From Burkholderiaceae bacterium (GTDB taxonomy: Bacteria > Pseudomonadota > Gammaproteobacteria > Burkholderiales > Burkholderiaceae_C): DNA of 64,000 nt. The notes beneath the pieces are model-generated. The model had not been told where the DNA came from. It saw only the letters and a list, made by a program, of their open reading frames with translations, and did not search any database. The stretch is from NCBI GenBank assembly GCA_024235995.1, contig JACKLI010000001.1, forward strand, positions 2,542,001 through 2,606,000, read 5' to 3'. A program made the position numbers and the translations under genes. Shown in pieces: positions 35,370-44,778 of this stretch; the stretch's first letter is position 1, and each line of letters begins with the position of its first letter.

Positions 35370-37910
35370 ATGCAGTACCCCCCCACCGTGCACCCGCCGT
35401 CCCACGCTGCCGAGCCCGCGCGGCACTGGCGGGACCGCTGGCCGCTGCTGCGCTCCGACGGCTGGGTGCACGTGGCGCCGCTGCTGGCGGTGCTGCTGTT
35501 CGTGGTGATCATCCTGGCGGTGTTCAGCTACCTGCGCATCGAGGAGGCGCGCCGCGAGCAGGAGGCGCTCAAGCGCGACGTCGAATACGCCCAGCAGCGC
35601 CTGCGCCTGCGCCTGCTGGAGCGCCAGGAGCAGGTGATGCGCCTGGCGCGCGACATCTCCAACCGCGAGGTGCTGCCGCCGCAGTTCAACAGCCGCGCCG
35701 AGTCGCTGGTGGCCCAGTACCCCGAGCTGCTGTCGATCGGCTGGATCGACGTGCGCCGCCGCGTCACCGCGCTGGAAACGCGCCCCAGCGTGCAGCCCCA
35801 GCCGCGCTGGATGGAAGACGGGCAGCTGCGCGCCGAGGAGGCCGAGAACGGCTACGGCCTGGCGCGCGACCTGCGCCAGCCGGTGTACGTGCTGCCGCCG
35901 TTGGCCAAGAATGCCGAGCCCACGCTGGAGCTGCACGTGCCGATCACGCCGCGCGGGCAGTTCGCCGGCGAGCTGCTGGTGGAGTACAGCGTGGACGGCC
36001 TGCTGCGCTACGGCGTGCCCAGCGAGGTGCTGGCCAAGTACGCGGTGGCCCTGCTGGATGACAAGGGCCACCTGATGAGCGGCCAGAGCATCCCCGCGCG
36101 CTCGGGCCTGTCCGAGCGCCTGCCCTGGGCGGGCCAGGTCAACGAGTTCGAGATCCCGGTGTCGCCCGTGGGCAATGCGCTGGTGCTGCGCGCGCAGGCC
36201 TGGCGCACCTCGCAGGGGCTGATCGGCAACGCCATCTTCTGGCTGGTGCTGCTGCTGTCGGGCACCACGGTGTGGATGCTGGTGGCCAACTGGCGCCAGT
36301 CGGTGCGCCGCCACCAGGCCCAGCAGGCGCTGCAGGCCGAGACCAGCTTTCGCCGCGCGATGGAAAACTCCATGCTCACCGGCATGCGCGCGCTCGACCT
36401 GCAGGGGCGCATCATCTACGTCAACCCGGCCTTCTGCAAGATGACCGGCTGGCGCGAGGAGGAGCTGCTGGGCCAGACCGAGCCCTTCACCTACTGGCCC
36501 AACGAGGACCACGACCAGCTGGCCGCGCGCCTGACCGAGGAGCTGGGCGGCGCGGCCGACCCGGCGGGTTTTCAGATGCGCGTCAAGCGCCGCGACGGCT
36601 CGGTGTTCGACGCCCGGCTGTACGTGTCGCCGCTGATCGACGCCACCGGCAAGCAGACCGGCTGGATGGCGTCGATGACCGACATCACCGAGCCCAACCG
36701 CGTGCGCCGGCAGCTGTCGGCCTCCTACGAGCGCTTCACCACCGTGCTGGAGGCGCTGGACGCGTCGGTGTCGGTGGCGCCGCTGGGCAGCAAGGAGCTG
36801 CTGTTCGCCAACAAGCTGTACCGCCAGTGGTTCGGCGCCACCACCGAGGGCCACCTCAAGCTGGTGCTGCGCGGCGGCACCGCCAACACCCTGGCCAGCG
36901 ACGAAAGCCTGGACGCGGTCGATTCCTTCGTCGGGCTGCCGCTGGACAACCTGGCCACCACGCCGCTGGCCGAGCACGCCGAGATCTACCTGGAGCAGCT
37001 GGGCAAGTGGATGGAGGTGCGCTCGCGCTACCTCAACTGGGTGGACGGGCGCCTAGCGCAGATGGTGATCGCCACCGACATCACCGCGCGCCACCAGGCC
37101 GAGGAGCAGGCTGCCGCCCAGGCCGAGCGCGCGCAGACCGCCAGCCGCCTGATCACCATGGGCGAGATGGCCTCCAGCGTGGCGCACGAGCTGAACCAGC
37201 CGCTGACGGCCATCACCAACTACTGCACCGGCATGATCTCGCGCATCCGCGGCGGGCAGATCAACCAGGACGAGCTGCTGGGCGCGCTGGACAAGACCGC
37301 GCGCCAGGCCCAGCGCGCCGGCCAGGTGGTGCAGCACATCCGCAGCTTCGTCAAGCGCAGCGAGCCGCGCCGCCAGTGGTCGGACGTGGCGCCCATCGTC
37401 GAGCAGGTGGTGGAGCTGGCCGAGCTCGACCTGCGCCGCCGCCAGGTGCGCCTGGCGCACCACATGGCACCCTCGCTGCCGGCCATGTTCGTCGACCCGA
37501 TCCTGATCGAGCAGGTGCTGATGAACCTGATCAAGAACGCCGGCGACGCCATCGACGGCGCCGAGGTGCCGCTGGACGAGCGCGTGGTCGACCTGCGCGT
37601 GACGCAGCGCGAGATCGAAGGCGTGGCGGCGGTGCAGTTCTGCGTGACCGACGCCGGGCCCGGCCTGTCGACCGAGGCCATCGAGCGCCTGTACGAGGCC
37701 TTCTTCTCGACCAAGAGCGAGGGCATGGGCATCGGCCTGAACCTGTGCCGCTCCATCGTCGAGTCGCACCAGGGCCGGATCCACGCCGAGAACCTCTACA
37801 ATGCCGGCCGGGTGATGGGCTGCCGTTTCACGTTCTGGATTCCGGTCGGCCCGCCCCAATCACTGCAGTCCGCCGGCGGCGCGGGCCAACACGTCAAGGC
37901 GATCGCATGA
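35370..37910 (+). CDS. PAS-domain sensor histidine kinase
   Basis: An 846-aa membrane kinase. One membrane segment is at about residues 34-54 (LLAVLLFVVIILAVFSYL), and a periplasmic sensing region runs to a second at about 285-305 (FWLVLLLSGTTVWMLV). PAS domains follow, the clearest at about 325-450 with AFCKMTGWREEELLGQTE and TDITEPN. The kinase core has His606 in SSVAHELNQPLTAITNY, then NLIKNAGDAID, DAGPGLS and GMGIGLNLCRS. This DctB/FixL-like kinase should phosphorylate the FixJ-type protein encoded next, whose ATG overlaps its stop (ATGA). The signal is unknown. A TACACT box ends 6 bp before the ATG, so the mRNA may be leaderless. Confidence 0.93.
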   Translation: MQYPPTVHPPSHAAEPARHWRDRWPLLRSDGWVHVAPLLAVLLFVVIILAVFSYLRIEEARREQEALKRDVEYAQQRLRLRLLERQEQVMRLARDISNREVLPPQFNSRAESLVAQYPELLSIGWIDVRRRVTALETRPSVQPQPRWMEDGQLRAEEAENGYGLARDLRQPVYVLPPLAKNAEPTLELHVPITPRGQFAGELLVEYSVDGLLRYGVPSEVLAKYAVALLDDKGHLMSGQSIPARSGLSERLPWAGQVNEFEIPVSPVGNALVLRAQAWRTSQGLIGNAIFWLVLLLSGTTVWMLVANWRQSVRRHQAQQALQAETSFRRAMENSMLTGMRALDLQGRIIYVNPAFCKMTGWREEELLGQTEPFTYWPNEDHDQLAARLTEELGGAADPAGFQMRVKRRDGSVFDARLYVSPLIDATGKQTGWMASMTDITEPNRVRRQLSASYERFTTVLEALDASVSVAPLGSKELLFANKLYRQWFGATTEGHLKLVLRGGTANTLASDESLDAVDSFVGLPLDNLATTPLAEHAEIYLEQLGKWMEVRSRYLNWVDGRLAQMVIATDITARHQAEEQAAAQAERAQTASRLITMGEMASSVAHELNQPLTAITNYCTGMISRIRGGQINQDELLGALDKTARQAQRAGQVVQHIRSFVKRSEPRRQWSDVAPIVEQVVELAELDLRRRQVRLAHHMAPSLPAMFVDPILIEQVLMNLIKNAGDAIDGAEVPLDERVVDLRVTQREIEGVAAVQFCVTDAGPGLSTEAIERLYEAFFSTKSEGMGIGLNLCRSIVESHQGRIHAENLYNAGRVMGCRFTFWIPVGPPQSLQSAGGAGQHVKAIA

Positions 37911-38533
37911 ATCTCACCCCCAAGCGCGGAACCGTCTATGTGGTCGACGACGACGAGGCCGTGCGCGACTCGGTTCAATGGCTGCTCGAAGGCCAGGACT
38001 TTCGCGTGCGCTCGTTCGAGTCGGCCGAATCCTTCCTGGCGCGCTACGACCCGCGCGAGATCGGCTGCGTGCTGATCGACATCCGCATGAGCGGCATGAG
38101 CGGGCTCGACCTGCAGGACCGCCTGGCCGAGCGCGACTCGCCCCTGCCGGTGGCCTTCGTCACCGGCCACGGCGACGTGCCCATGGCGGTGGACACCATG
38201 AAGAAGGGCGCCATGGACTTCATCCAGAAGCCCTTCAACGAGGAAAAGCTGGTGCCCCTGGTCGAGCGCATGCTGGAGCAGGCCCGCACCGCCTTTGCCG
38301 AGCACCAGCAGGCCGCCAGCCGCGACGCGCTGCTGTCCAAGCTGACCGGCCGCGAGGCCCAGGTGCTCGAGCGCATCGTCGCCGGCCGACTGAACAAGCA
38401 GATTGCCGACGACCTGGGCATCAGCATCAAGACGGTGGAGGCGCACCGCGCCAACATCATGGAAAAGCTGGGTGCCAACACCGTCGCCGACCTGCTCAAG
38501 ATCGCCCTGGGCCAGGTTTCGGCCAAGGCTTGA
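37907..38533 (+). CDS. two-component response regulator, FixJ/LuxR type
   Basis: A 208-aa regulator. The receiver domain is at residues 8-125, with acidic pocket VVDDDEAVRD, phospho-acceptor Asp58 in VLIDIRMSGMSGL, a Thr in VTGHGD and the Lys in FIQKPFNEEKL. A LuxR-type helix-turn-helix at about 145-200 reads LTGREAQVLERIVAGRLNKQ with IKTVEAHRANIMEKL. It is translated from an ATG overlapping the kinase stop, so the two form a cognate pair. Targets are unknown; the divergent aceE operon is one candidate. Confidence 0.95.
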   Translation: MNLTPKRGTVYVVDDDEAVRDSVQWLLEGQDFRVRSFESAESFLARYDPREIGCVLIDIRMSGMSGLDLQDRLAERDSPLPVAFVTGHGDVPMAVDTMKKGAMDFIQKPFNEEKLVPLVERMLEQARTAFAEHQQAASRDALLSKLTGREAQVLERIVAGRLNKQIADDLGISIKTVEAHRANIMEKLGANTVADLLKIALGQVSAKA

Positions 38534-38540
38534 TACTCTT

Positions 38541-38598
38541 TTTTCAATAGCGCCTTCCGCCCTTTGCATGCGGGCCAGCGGCCTATTTGATTCATAAA
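38541..38598 (+). repeat. interspersed repeat copy D, just before folD
   Basis: It runs TCAATAGCGCCTTCCGCCC, then TGCATGCGGGCCAG, then GGCCTATTTGATTCATAAAC, ending 3 bp before the folD ATG. The middle TGCATGCGGGCCA is identical to copy A before rlmD and the end matches copies A and B. It fills almost the whole gap between the response regulator and folD. Confidence 0.6.
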
Positions 38599-38601
38599 CC
38601 C

Positions 38602-39453
38602 ATGGCAGCCCAACTCATCGACGGCAACGCGCTGGCGCGGCACATCCGCCAGCAGGTGCAAAGCCGCACCGCGGCCCTCAAGGCGCGCGGCGTGCAGCCC
38701 GCGCTGCACATCCTGCTGGTGGGCGAGGACCCGGCCAGCCAGGTCTACACGCGCCACAAGGTGAACGACAGCACCGAGACCGGCCTGGCCGCCACGCTGG
38801 AGCGCCTGCCGGCCGACCTGCCCGAGGCGGACCTGCTGGCACGCCTGCACGCCCTCAACCGCGACCCGGCCGTGCACGGCATCCTGGTGCAGCTGCCCCT
38901 GCCCACGCACATGGACACGCACAAGGTCATCACCGCCATCGACCCGGCCAAGGACGTGGACGGCTTTCACGTGGCCAACGCCGGCGCGCTGATGACCGGC
39001 CTGCCCGGCTTCTGGCCCTGCACGCCGCACGGCTGCATGAAGATGCTCGAGTCCATCGGGTTCGACCTGCGAGGCAAGCACGCCGTGGTCATCGGCCGCT
39101 CCAACATCGTCGGCAAGCCCATGGCGCTGATGCTGCTGCAGCAGGACGCCACCGTCACCGTGTGCCACTCGCGCACGCGCGACCTGAAGGCCCAGACGCT
39201 GCAGGCCGACGTCATCGTCGCCGCCGTGGGCAAGCGGGGCGTGCTGACGGCCGACATGGTCAAGCCCGGCGCCGTGGTCATCGACGTCGGCATGAACCGC
39301 GACGAGGCCGGCAAGCTGTGCGGCGACGTGGACTTCGAGGGCGTCAAGAACGTCGCCAGCTGGATCACGCCCGTTCCCGGCGGCGTCGGCCCCATGACCC
39401 GCGCCATGCTGCTGGTCAACACCCTCGAGGCGGCTGAGCGCGCCAGCGGCTGA
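38602..39453 (+). CDS. folD: methylenetetrahydrofolate dehydrogenase/cyclohydrolase
   Basis: A 283-aa bifunctional FolD. Seen: LLVGEDPASQVYTRHKVNDS with the catalytic Lys, VHGILVQLPLPTHMDTHKVI, PCTPHGCMKMLESIG, the NADP motif VVIGRSNIVGKPMALMLLQQ and the C-terminal PVPGGVGPMTRAMLL. It interconverts methylene-, methenyl- and formyl-tetrahydrofolate. I use the ATG at 38602 (MAAQLIDGNALARH); a TTG at 38587 inside repeat D would add five residues. There is no Shine-Dalgarno, since the upstream bases are repeat D. Confidence 0.96.
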   Translation: MAAQLIDGNALARHIRQQVQSRTAALKARGVQPALHILLVGEDPASQVYTRHKVNDSTETGLAATLERLPADLPEADLLARLHALNRDPAVHGILVQLPLPTHMDTHKVITAIDPAKDVDGFHVANAGALMTGLPGFWPCTPHGCMKMLESIGFDLRGKHAVVIGRSNIVGKPMALMLLQQDATVTVCHSRTRDLKAQTLQADVIVAAVGKRGVLTADMVKPGAVVIDVGMNRDEAGKLCGDVDFEGVKNVASWITPVPGGVGPMTRAMLLVNTLEAAERASG

Positions 39454-39520
39454 GCGCGCCAGCGCCTGAGCGCTGGCCTTGAAGGAAGAGCGCGCCGCCC
39501 TCATCTGCAGGGGCATGACC

Positions 39521-41557
39521 ATGCCCACCGCCAATCCCCTGCTCGACTTCACCGACCTGCCGCGCTTCGACGCCATCCGCCCCGAACACGTCGCCCCCGC
39601 CGTCGATCAACTGCTGCAAGAGGCCGAAGCCGCACTCGAACGCGTGGTGCAGCCCGCGCACCCGGCCACCTGGAGCGCCCTCTCCGGCACGCTGGACGTG
39701 GCCACCGAGCGCCTGGGCCGCGCCTGGGGCGCCGTCTCGCACCTGAAGGCCGTCATGGACGCGCCCGAGTTGCGCGCCGCCTACAACGAGGCGCTGCCGC
39801 GCATCACCGAGTTCTTCACCCGGCTGGGCTCCGACGAGCGCCTGTACGCCAAGTACAAGGCCATCGACCCCGCCGGCCTGAACGCCGAGCAGCGCGAAGC
39901 CCTCAAGCACACGCTGCGCGGCTTCGTGCTGGGCGGCGCCGAGCTGACCGACGAGCCCAAGGCGCGCTTCGCCCAGATCCAGGAGCGCGCGGCCGAGCTG
40001 GCGCAAAAATTCAGCGAAAACGCGCTGGACGCCACCGACGCCTTCGCCCACTACGCCAGCGAGGCCGACCTGGACGGCGTGCCGGCCGACGTCAAGGCCG
40101 CTGCCCGCGCCGCCGCCCAGGCCGAGGGGCGCGAGGGCTACAAGCTGAGCCTGCAACTGCCCTGCTACCTGCCGGTGATGCAGTTCGCCAAGAGCAGCGC
40201 GCTGCACCAGTTGCTGTACCGCGCCTACGTCACGCGTGCCAGCGAGCAGGCCGAAGGCGATGCCAGGCGCTTCGACAACGGGGCGATCATGCGCGAGCTG
40301 CTGGCACTGCGCCAGGAAGAAGCGGCGCTGCTGGGCTACGCCAACTTCGGCGAGGTATCGCTGGTGCCCAAGATGGCCGACTCGCCGGCCCAGGTGATCG
40401 CCTTTCTGCGCGAGCTGGCCGGCAAGGCCCGGCCCTTTGCCGAACGCGACGTGCGGGACCTGCGTGCGTTCGCGGCCAGCCAGTTGCAGCTGGACGACCC
40501 CCAGGCCTGGGACTGGCCCTACGTGGGCGAGCAGCTCAAGGAAGCGCGCTACGCCTTCAGCGAGCAGGAGGTCAAGCCCTACTTCCCGCTGCCCAAGGTG
40601 CTGGCGGGGCTGTTCAAGATCGTCGAGACCCTGTTCGAGGTCAGCATCCGCCCCGACCACGCCAGCGTGTGGCACCCCAGCGTCGAGTTCTTCCGCATCG
40701 AGCGCGACGGCCAGCTGCTGGGCCAGTTCTACCTCGACCCGCTGGCGCGCACCGGCAAGCGCGGCGGCGCCTGGATGGACGACGCCCGCGCGCGCTGGCT
40801 GCGCCCGGACACCGGCACGCTGCAGACACCCGTGGCCTACCTGGTGTGCAACTTCGCCACCGGGGTCGACGGCAAGCCGCCGCTGCTGACGCACGACGAC
40901 GCGATCACGCTGTTCCACGAGTTCGGCCACGGCCTGCACCACATGCTGACCCAGGTCGGCGAGCACGACGTGTCGGGCATCAGCGGCGTCGAATGGGACG
41001 CGGTCGAGCTGCCCAGCCAGTTCATGGAAAACTTCTGCTGGGAATGGAGCGTGCTGCGCCACATGACGGCGCACGTCGACACCGGCGAGCCCCTGCCGCG
41101 CGCGCTGTTCGACAAGATGCTGGCCGCCAAGAATTACCAGGCCGGCCTGCAGACCCTGCGGCAAGTCGAGTTTTCCCTGTTCGACATGCGCCTGCACACC
41201 GAGCCCGGCGCAGCGCAGGACGTGCAGGCGCTGCTCGACGCGGTGCGCGCCGAGGTGGCGGTGCTGCCCGCGCCCGCCTTCAACCGCATGGCCCACACCT
41301 TCAGCCACATCTTTGCCGGCGGCTACGCGGCCGGCTACTACAGCTACAAGTGGGCCGAGGTGCTGTCGGCCGACGCCTACGCCGCCTTCGAGGAAAGCCT
41401 TGCGGCCGACGGCACGCCCAGCGTGGAAACCGGGCGGCGCTACCGGCAAGCCATCCTGGAGGTCGGCGGCAGCCGTCCGGCCATGGAGTCCTTCAAGGCC
41501 TTCCGCGGACGCGAGCCCAGCATCGACGCCCTGCTGCGCCATCAGGGCATGGCCTGA
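39521..41557 (+). CDS. prlC: oligopeptidase A (M3 metallopeptidase)
   Basis: A 678-aa M3-family peptidase. The zinc motif is LFHEFGHGLHHMLTQVGEHD at about residues 463-482, with the downstream Glu ligand region in VSGISGVEWDAVELPSQFME. It degrades short peptides in the cytoplasm, including cleaved signal peptides. The start at 39521 (MPTANPLLDFTDLPRF) has AGGGG seven bases upstream; the ATG two codons earlier is too close to that site. It follows folD by 67 bp. Confidence 0.95.
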   Translation: MPTANPLLDFTDLPRFDAIRPEHVAPAVDQLLQEAEAALERVVQPAHPATWSALSGTLDVATERLGRAWGAVSHLKAVMDAPELRAAYNEALPRITEFFTRLGSDERLYAKYKAIDPAGLNAEQREALKHTLRGFVLGGAELTDEPKARFAQIQERAAELAQKFSENALDATDAFAHYASEADLDGVPADVKAAARAAAQAEGREGYKLSLQLPCYLPVMQFAKSSALHQLLYRAYVTRASEQAEGDARRFDNGAIMRELLALRQEEAALLGYANFGEVSLVPKMADSPAQVIAFLRELAGKARPFAERDVRDLRAFAASQLQLDDPQAWDWPYVGEQLKEARYAFSEQEVKPYFPLPKVLAGLFKIVETLFEVSIRPDHASVWHPSVEFFRIERDGQLLGQFYLDPLARTGKRGGAWMDDARARWLRPDTGTLQTPVAYLVCNFATGVDGKPPLLTHDDAITLFHEFGHGLHHMLTQVGEHDVSGISGVEWDAVELPSQFMENFCWEWSVLRHMTAHVDTGEPLPRALFDKMLAAKNYQAGLQTLRQVEFSLFDMRLHTEPGAAQDVQALLDAVRAEVAVLPAPAFNRMAHTFSHIFAGGYAAGYYSYKWAEVLSADAYAAFEESLAADGTPSVETGRRYRQAILEVGGSRPAMESFKAFRGREPSIDALLRHQGMA

Positions 41558-41656
41558 ACCGTATGGGAGCCGGCAGCCCATCTTGTACCATTGCCGGCAC
41601 CGCCCAAGCCGCTCCGCAGTACGCGACGGCCTACCGACCATTCAAGCAAGGCCCAC

Positions 41657-42307
41657 ATGAACCTTCGTCTCATCCCGCGTCGGCGCATGGCCGCCACACC
41701 GTTGGCCCTGGCGCTTGGCCTGCTGCTGGCGGCCAGCGCGTCGGCGCAGGTCTATCGCTCGGTCGGCCCGGACGGGCGTGTCAGCTTCTCCGACACGCCG
41801 CCGGCGGCGCAGCCCCCGGCACCGCGCGCCGAGGCGCCCGCGGCGTCCGGCAACAACGCCGCCCTGCCCTATGCGCTGCGCCAGACGGCGCAGCGCTATC
41901 CCGTCACGCTCTACACCAGCAGCGACTGCGAGCCCTGCGCCAGCGGCCGCAAGCTGCTGCGCGAGCACGGCATCCCCTTCACCGAAAAAACCGTCGGCTC
42001 CAACGCCGACGTCACCGCCCTGCAGCAGCTGACCGGCGCCGACAGCCTGCCGGTCCTCGGCATCGGCCAGCAGCAACTCAAGGGTTTTTCCGCCACCGAG
42101 TGGACGCAGTACCTGAGTGCCGCCGGTTACCCCGCGCAGTCCCAGCTGCCGGCTCGCTGGCAGGCGCCCGCTCCCACCGCCCTGGCGCCCCAGGCGGCCA
42201 AGCCAGCGGCGGCGGCCGCCGACACCGCCGACGCACCCGCCGCGCCGGCAGACCCCTTGGTGACGCCGCGCCCCACAGCGACCAATCCCGCCGGCATCCG
42301 TTTTTGA
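41657..42307 (+). CDS. secreted glutaredoxin-like protein with DUF4124 domain
   Basis: A 216-aa protein. The signal peptide is at residues 1 to about 30 (LALALGLLLAASASAQ), followed by a short DUF4124 segment (VYRSVGPDGRVSFSDTPP) and a glutaredoxin-like domain at about 80-155. That domain contains the CxxC in SSDCEPCASGRKLL and the cis-Pro segment SLPVLGIG. The tail is Ala/Pro-rich and low in complexity. It is probably a periplasmic thiol-disulfide protein. The start at 41657 (MNLRLIPRRRMAATP) gives a proper signal peptide; a longer reading from 41591 does not. Confidence 0.88.
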   Translation: MNLRLIPRRRMAATPLALALGLLLAASASAQVYRSVGPDGRVSFSDTPPAAQPPAPRAEAPAASGNNAALPYALRQTAQRYPVTLYTSSDCEPCASGRKLLREHGIPFTEKTVGSNADVTALQQLTGADSLPVLGIGQQQLKGFSATEWTQYLSAAGYPAQSQLPARWQAPAPTALAPQAAKPAAAAADTADAPAAPADPLVTPRPTATNPAGIRF

Positions 42308-42349
42308 GCTTGCAAGCAGCGGCTTTGACGCCGTGAGCGAGCCACCACG

Positions 42350-42379
42350 AAAAAAGCCACCTCGCGGTGGCTCTTTTTT
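42350..42379. terminator. bidirectional terminator between the glutaredoxin gene and gltA
   Basis: AAAAAAGCCAC pairs with GTGGCTcTTTTTT across CTCGCG, so a hairpin with a U-run forms on either strand. It lies 42 bp after the plus-strand glutaredoxin-like gene and 33 bp after the minus-strand gltA stop, and so serves both convergent units. Confidence 0.85.
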
Positions 42380-42411
42380 CGGTCGACGGCGGCCGGGCCG
42401 CCGGCCCCCCA

Positions 42412-43707
42412 TCAGGGAACGTCGCGACGCACGGAGCCGGTGTAGAGCTGGCGCGGACGGCCGATCTTGTACTCGGGATCGCCGATCATCTCGTTGAGCT
42501 GGGCGATCCAGCCCACCGTGCGGGCCAGCGCGAAGATACCGGTGAACAGCTTGACCGGAATGCCGATGGCGCGCTGCACGATGCCGGAGTAGAAGTCGAC
42601 GTTGGGATAGAGCTTGCGCTGCACGAAGTAGTCGTCCTCCAGCGCGATCTTCTCCAGCGCCTTGGCCAGCGCGAACAGCGGATCGTTGTGCAGGCCCAGC
42701 TCGTCCAGCACCTCGTTGCAGGTCTGCTGCATCAGCTTGGCGCGCGGGTCGTAGTTCTTGTAGACGCGGTGGCCGAAGCCCATCAGCTTGACGCTGCTGT
42801 TCTTGTCCTTGACCTTGGCGACGAACTCGCCGATCTTGGCCACGCCGCCGTCGCGCTGGATGCCCTCCAGCATGTTCAGCGCCGCTTCGTTGGCGCCGCC
42901 GTGCGCCGGGCCCCACAGGCAGGCCACGCCGGCGGCGATGGCGGCGAACGGGTTGGTGCCCGAGCTGCCGCACAGGCGCACGGTGGAGGTGGAGGCGTTC
43001 TGCTCGTGGTCGGCGTGCAGGATGAAGATGCGGTCCATCGCCTTCTCGAGCACCGGGCTGACCTTGTAGTCCTCGCAGGGCGTGCCGAACATCATGCGCA
43101 GGAAGTTGCCCGCATAGGACAGGTCGTTGCGCGGATACATGAAGGGCTGGCCCATGCCGTACTTGTAGGCCATGGCCACCAGCGTCGGCATCTTGGCGAT
43201 CAGGCGGATCGCGGCGATGTGGCGATGCTCGGGGTTGTTGATGTCGGTGCTGTCATGGTAGAAGGCCGACAGCGCGCCGACCAAGCCGGTGAGCACGGCC
43301 ATGGGATGCGCATCGCGGCGGAACCCGCGCAGGAAGAACTGCATCTGCTCGTGCACCATGGTGTGGTTGATCACCAGCTTGTGGAAGTCGCCGCGCTGGG
43401 TTTCCGTGGGCAGCTCGCCGTTCAGCAGCAGGTAGCAGGTGTCCAGGTAGTCGCACTGGGTGGCGATCTGCTCGATGGGGTAGCCGCGATACAGCAACTC
43501 GCCCTTGTCGCCGTCGATGTAGGTGATGGCCGACTCGCAGGCCGCAGTGGACATGAAGCCGGGGTCGTACGTGAACATCCCCGTCTGCCCGTAGAGCTTG
43601 CGAATGTCGATGACGTCGGGGCCGATGCTGCCCTTGTAGACAGGCAGGGTCATGTCGGGCGTTCCGTTGGAAAACGATAGCGTTGCTTTGGTATCAGAGA
43701 GGTTCAT
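42412..43707 (-). CDS. gltA: citrate synthase (type II)
   Basis: A 431-aa hexameric-type citrate synthase. The catalytic segments LCGSSGTNPFAAIAAGVACL with nearby HGGANEAALNML, GFGHRVYKNYDPRAKLMQ, and the Asp region KLYPNVDFYSGIVQRAIG are clear. It condenses acetyl-CoA with oxaloacetate. It is the last gene of a minus-strand TCA operon, 43 bp after sdhE, giving the order sdhC-sdhD-sdhA-sdhB-sdhE-gltA. The lid and NADH-sensitive N terminus are of normal length. Confidence 0.97.
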   Translation of the reverse strand: MNLSDTKATLSFSNGTPDMTLPVYKGSIGPDVIDIRKLYGQTGMFTYDPGFMSTAACESAITYIDGDKGELLYRGYPIEQIATQCDYLDTCYLLLNGELPTETQRGDFHKLVINHTMVHEQMQFFLRGFRRDAHPMAVLTGLVGALSAFYHDSTDINNPEHRHIAAIRLIAKMPTLVAMAYKYGMGQPFMYPRNDLSYAGNFLRMMFGTPCEDYKVSPVLEKAMDRIFILHADHEQNASTSTVRLCGSSGTNPFAAIAAGVACLWGPAHGGANEAALNMLEGIQRDGGVAKIGEFVAKVKDKNSSVKLMGFGHRVYKNYDPRAKLMQQTCNEVLDELGLHNDPLFALAKALEKIALEDDYFVQRKLYPNVDFYSGIVQRAIGIPVKLFTGIFALARTVGWIAQLNEMIGDPEYKIGRPRQLYTGSVRRDVP

Positions 43708-43750
43708 AACGGATTTCCTGGGGTTTGATGAATGTTCGGGGCACGGCCGA

Positions 43751-44020
43751 TCACGCCGGGGGCCGCATCAAATCAAGTAATTGGGCGATGTCGGGGGTGG
43801 CCAGCGTACCGCTGGGTTCGGCGCGCCGCAGCAACAAGTCAAGCAGATCATTGTCGGGCAAGTCCATCAAGCGCGTCAGGGCTTGCCCCTGCCCGACCGT
43901 CAGCCGCTCACCATGGCGGTCGAAGAACCGCTCGATGAGCAAGTCGTTTTCCAGCAACCCACGACGGCAGCGCCATCTGAGCTTGCTCAAGGCGCGCTCG
44001 TCAATACGATCGTCCACCAT
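43751..44020 (-). CDS. sdhE: succinate dehydrogenase assembly factor SdhE
   Basis: An 89-aa SdhE/CptB (DUF339) protein. The family motif RWRCRRGLLENDLLIERFFD is present near residue 15, followed by a helical bundle (LTRLMDLPDNDLLDLLLRRA). It promotes covalent flavinylation of SdhA. Its position, 25 bp after sdhB and before gltA, agrees with that role. The length is that of the family. Confidence 0.95.
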   Translation of the reverse strand: MVDDRIDERALSKLRWRCRRGLLENDLLIERFFDRHGERLTVGQGQALTRLMDLPDNDLLDLLLRRAEPSGTLATPDIAQLLDLMRPPA

Positions 44021-44045
44021 GCGCGTGAACCGGTCGACGCCCCGC

Positions 44046-44750
44046 TCAGATGGCGCGGCGCACCATCAATTCCTTGATCTTGCTGATGGCGGCCGCAGGC
44101 TTGAGGCCCTTGGGGCAGACATCGACGCAGTTCATGATGGTGTGGCAGCGGAACAGCCGGTACGGGTCGTCCAGGTTGTCCAGGCGCTCGCTCGTGGCCT
44201 CGTCGCGGCTGTCGGCGATGAAGCGATAGGCCTGCAGCAGGCCGGCGGGGCCGACGAACTTGTCCGGGTTCCACCAGAAACTGGGGCACGCGGTCGAGCA
44301 GCAGGCGCACAGGATGCACTCGTACAGCCCGTTGAGCTCCTCGCGCTCCTCCGGCGACTGCAGGCGCTCGGTCTCGGGAGGGGGAGTGTGGTTGATCAGG
44401 TAGGGCTTGATCGAGTGATACTGCTTGAAGAAGTCCGTCATGTCGACGAACAGATCGCGCACCACCGGCAGGCCCGGCAGCGGCTTGAGCACGATCGGGT
44501 CCTTCAGCGTGCGCAGGTTGGTCAGGCACGCCAGGCCGTTCTTGCCGTTGATGTTCATGGCGTCCGAGCCGCACACGCCCTCGCGGCACGAGCGGCGAAA
44601 GGCGATGGTCGGGTCCAGCGCCTTGAGCTTGATCAGGGCGTCCAGCAGCATGCGCTCGTGGCCTTCGAGCTCCAGCTCGATGGTCTGCATGTAGGGCTTC
44701 TCGTCCTTGTCCGGGTCGTAGCGGTAGATCTGGAAAGTGCGCTTTTGCAT
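44046..44750 (-). CDS. sdhB: succinate dehydrogenase iron-sulfur subunit
   Basis: A 234-aa SdhB. The [2Fe-2S] ligands are in SCREGVCGSDAMNINGKNGL (about residues 55-75). The [4Fe-4S] and [3Fe-4S] ligands are in CILCACCSTACPS and CHTIMNCVDVCPKGL. It relays electrons from SdhA flavin to quinone at the inner membrane. The start is the ATG at 44750 (MQKRTFQIYRYDPDKDEKP); an in-frame ATG six codons earlier (44768) would overlap the sdhA-sdhB gap without support. It starts 28 bp after sdhA. Confidence 0.97.
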   Translation of the reverse strand: MQKRTFQIYRYDPDKDEKPYMQTIELELEGHERMLLDALIKLKALDPTIAFRRSCREGVCGSDAMNINGKNGLACLTNLRTLKDPIVLKPLPGLPVVRDLFVDMTDFFKQYHSIKPYLINHTPPPETERLQSPEEREELNGLYECILCACCSTACPSFWWNPDKFVGPAGLLQAYRFIADSRDEATSERLDNLDDPYRLFRCHTIMNCVDVCPKGLKPAAAISKIKELMVRRAI

Positions 44751-44778
44751 GGTGTGGTGGTCCTTCAAACCCGGGCGA

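Noticed and set aside
36272..37906. Long frame overlapping the sensor kinase and running into the response regulator
   Set aside because: Only the part from 37907 is real (FixJ-type regulator); the earlier part is an out-of-frame reading of the kinase gene.
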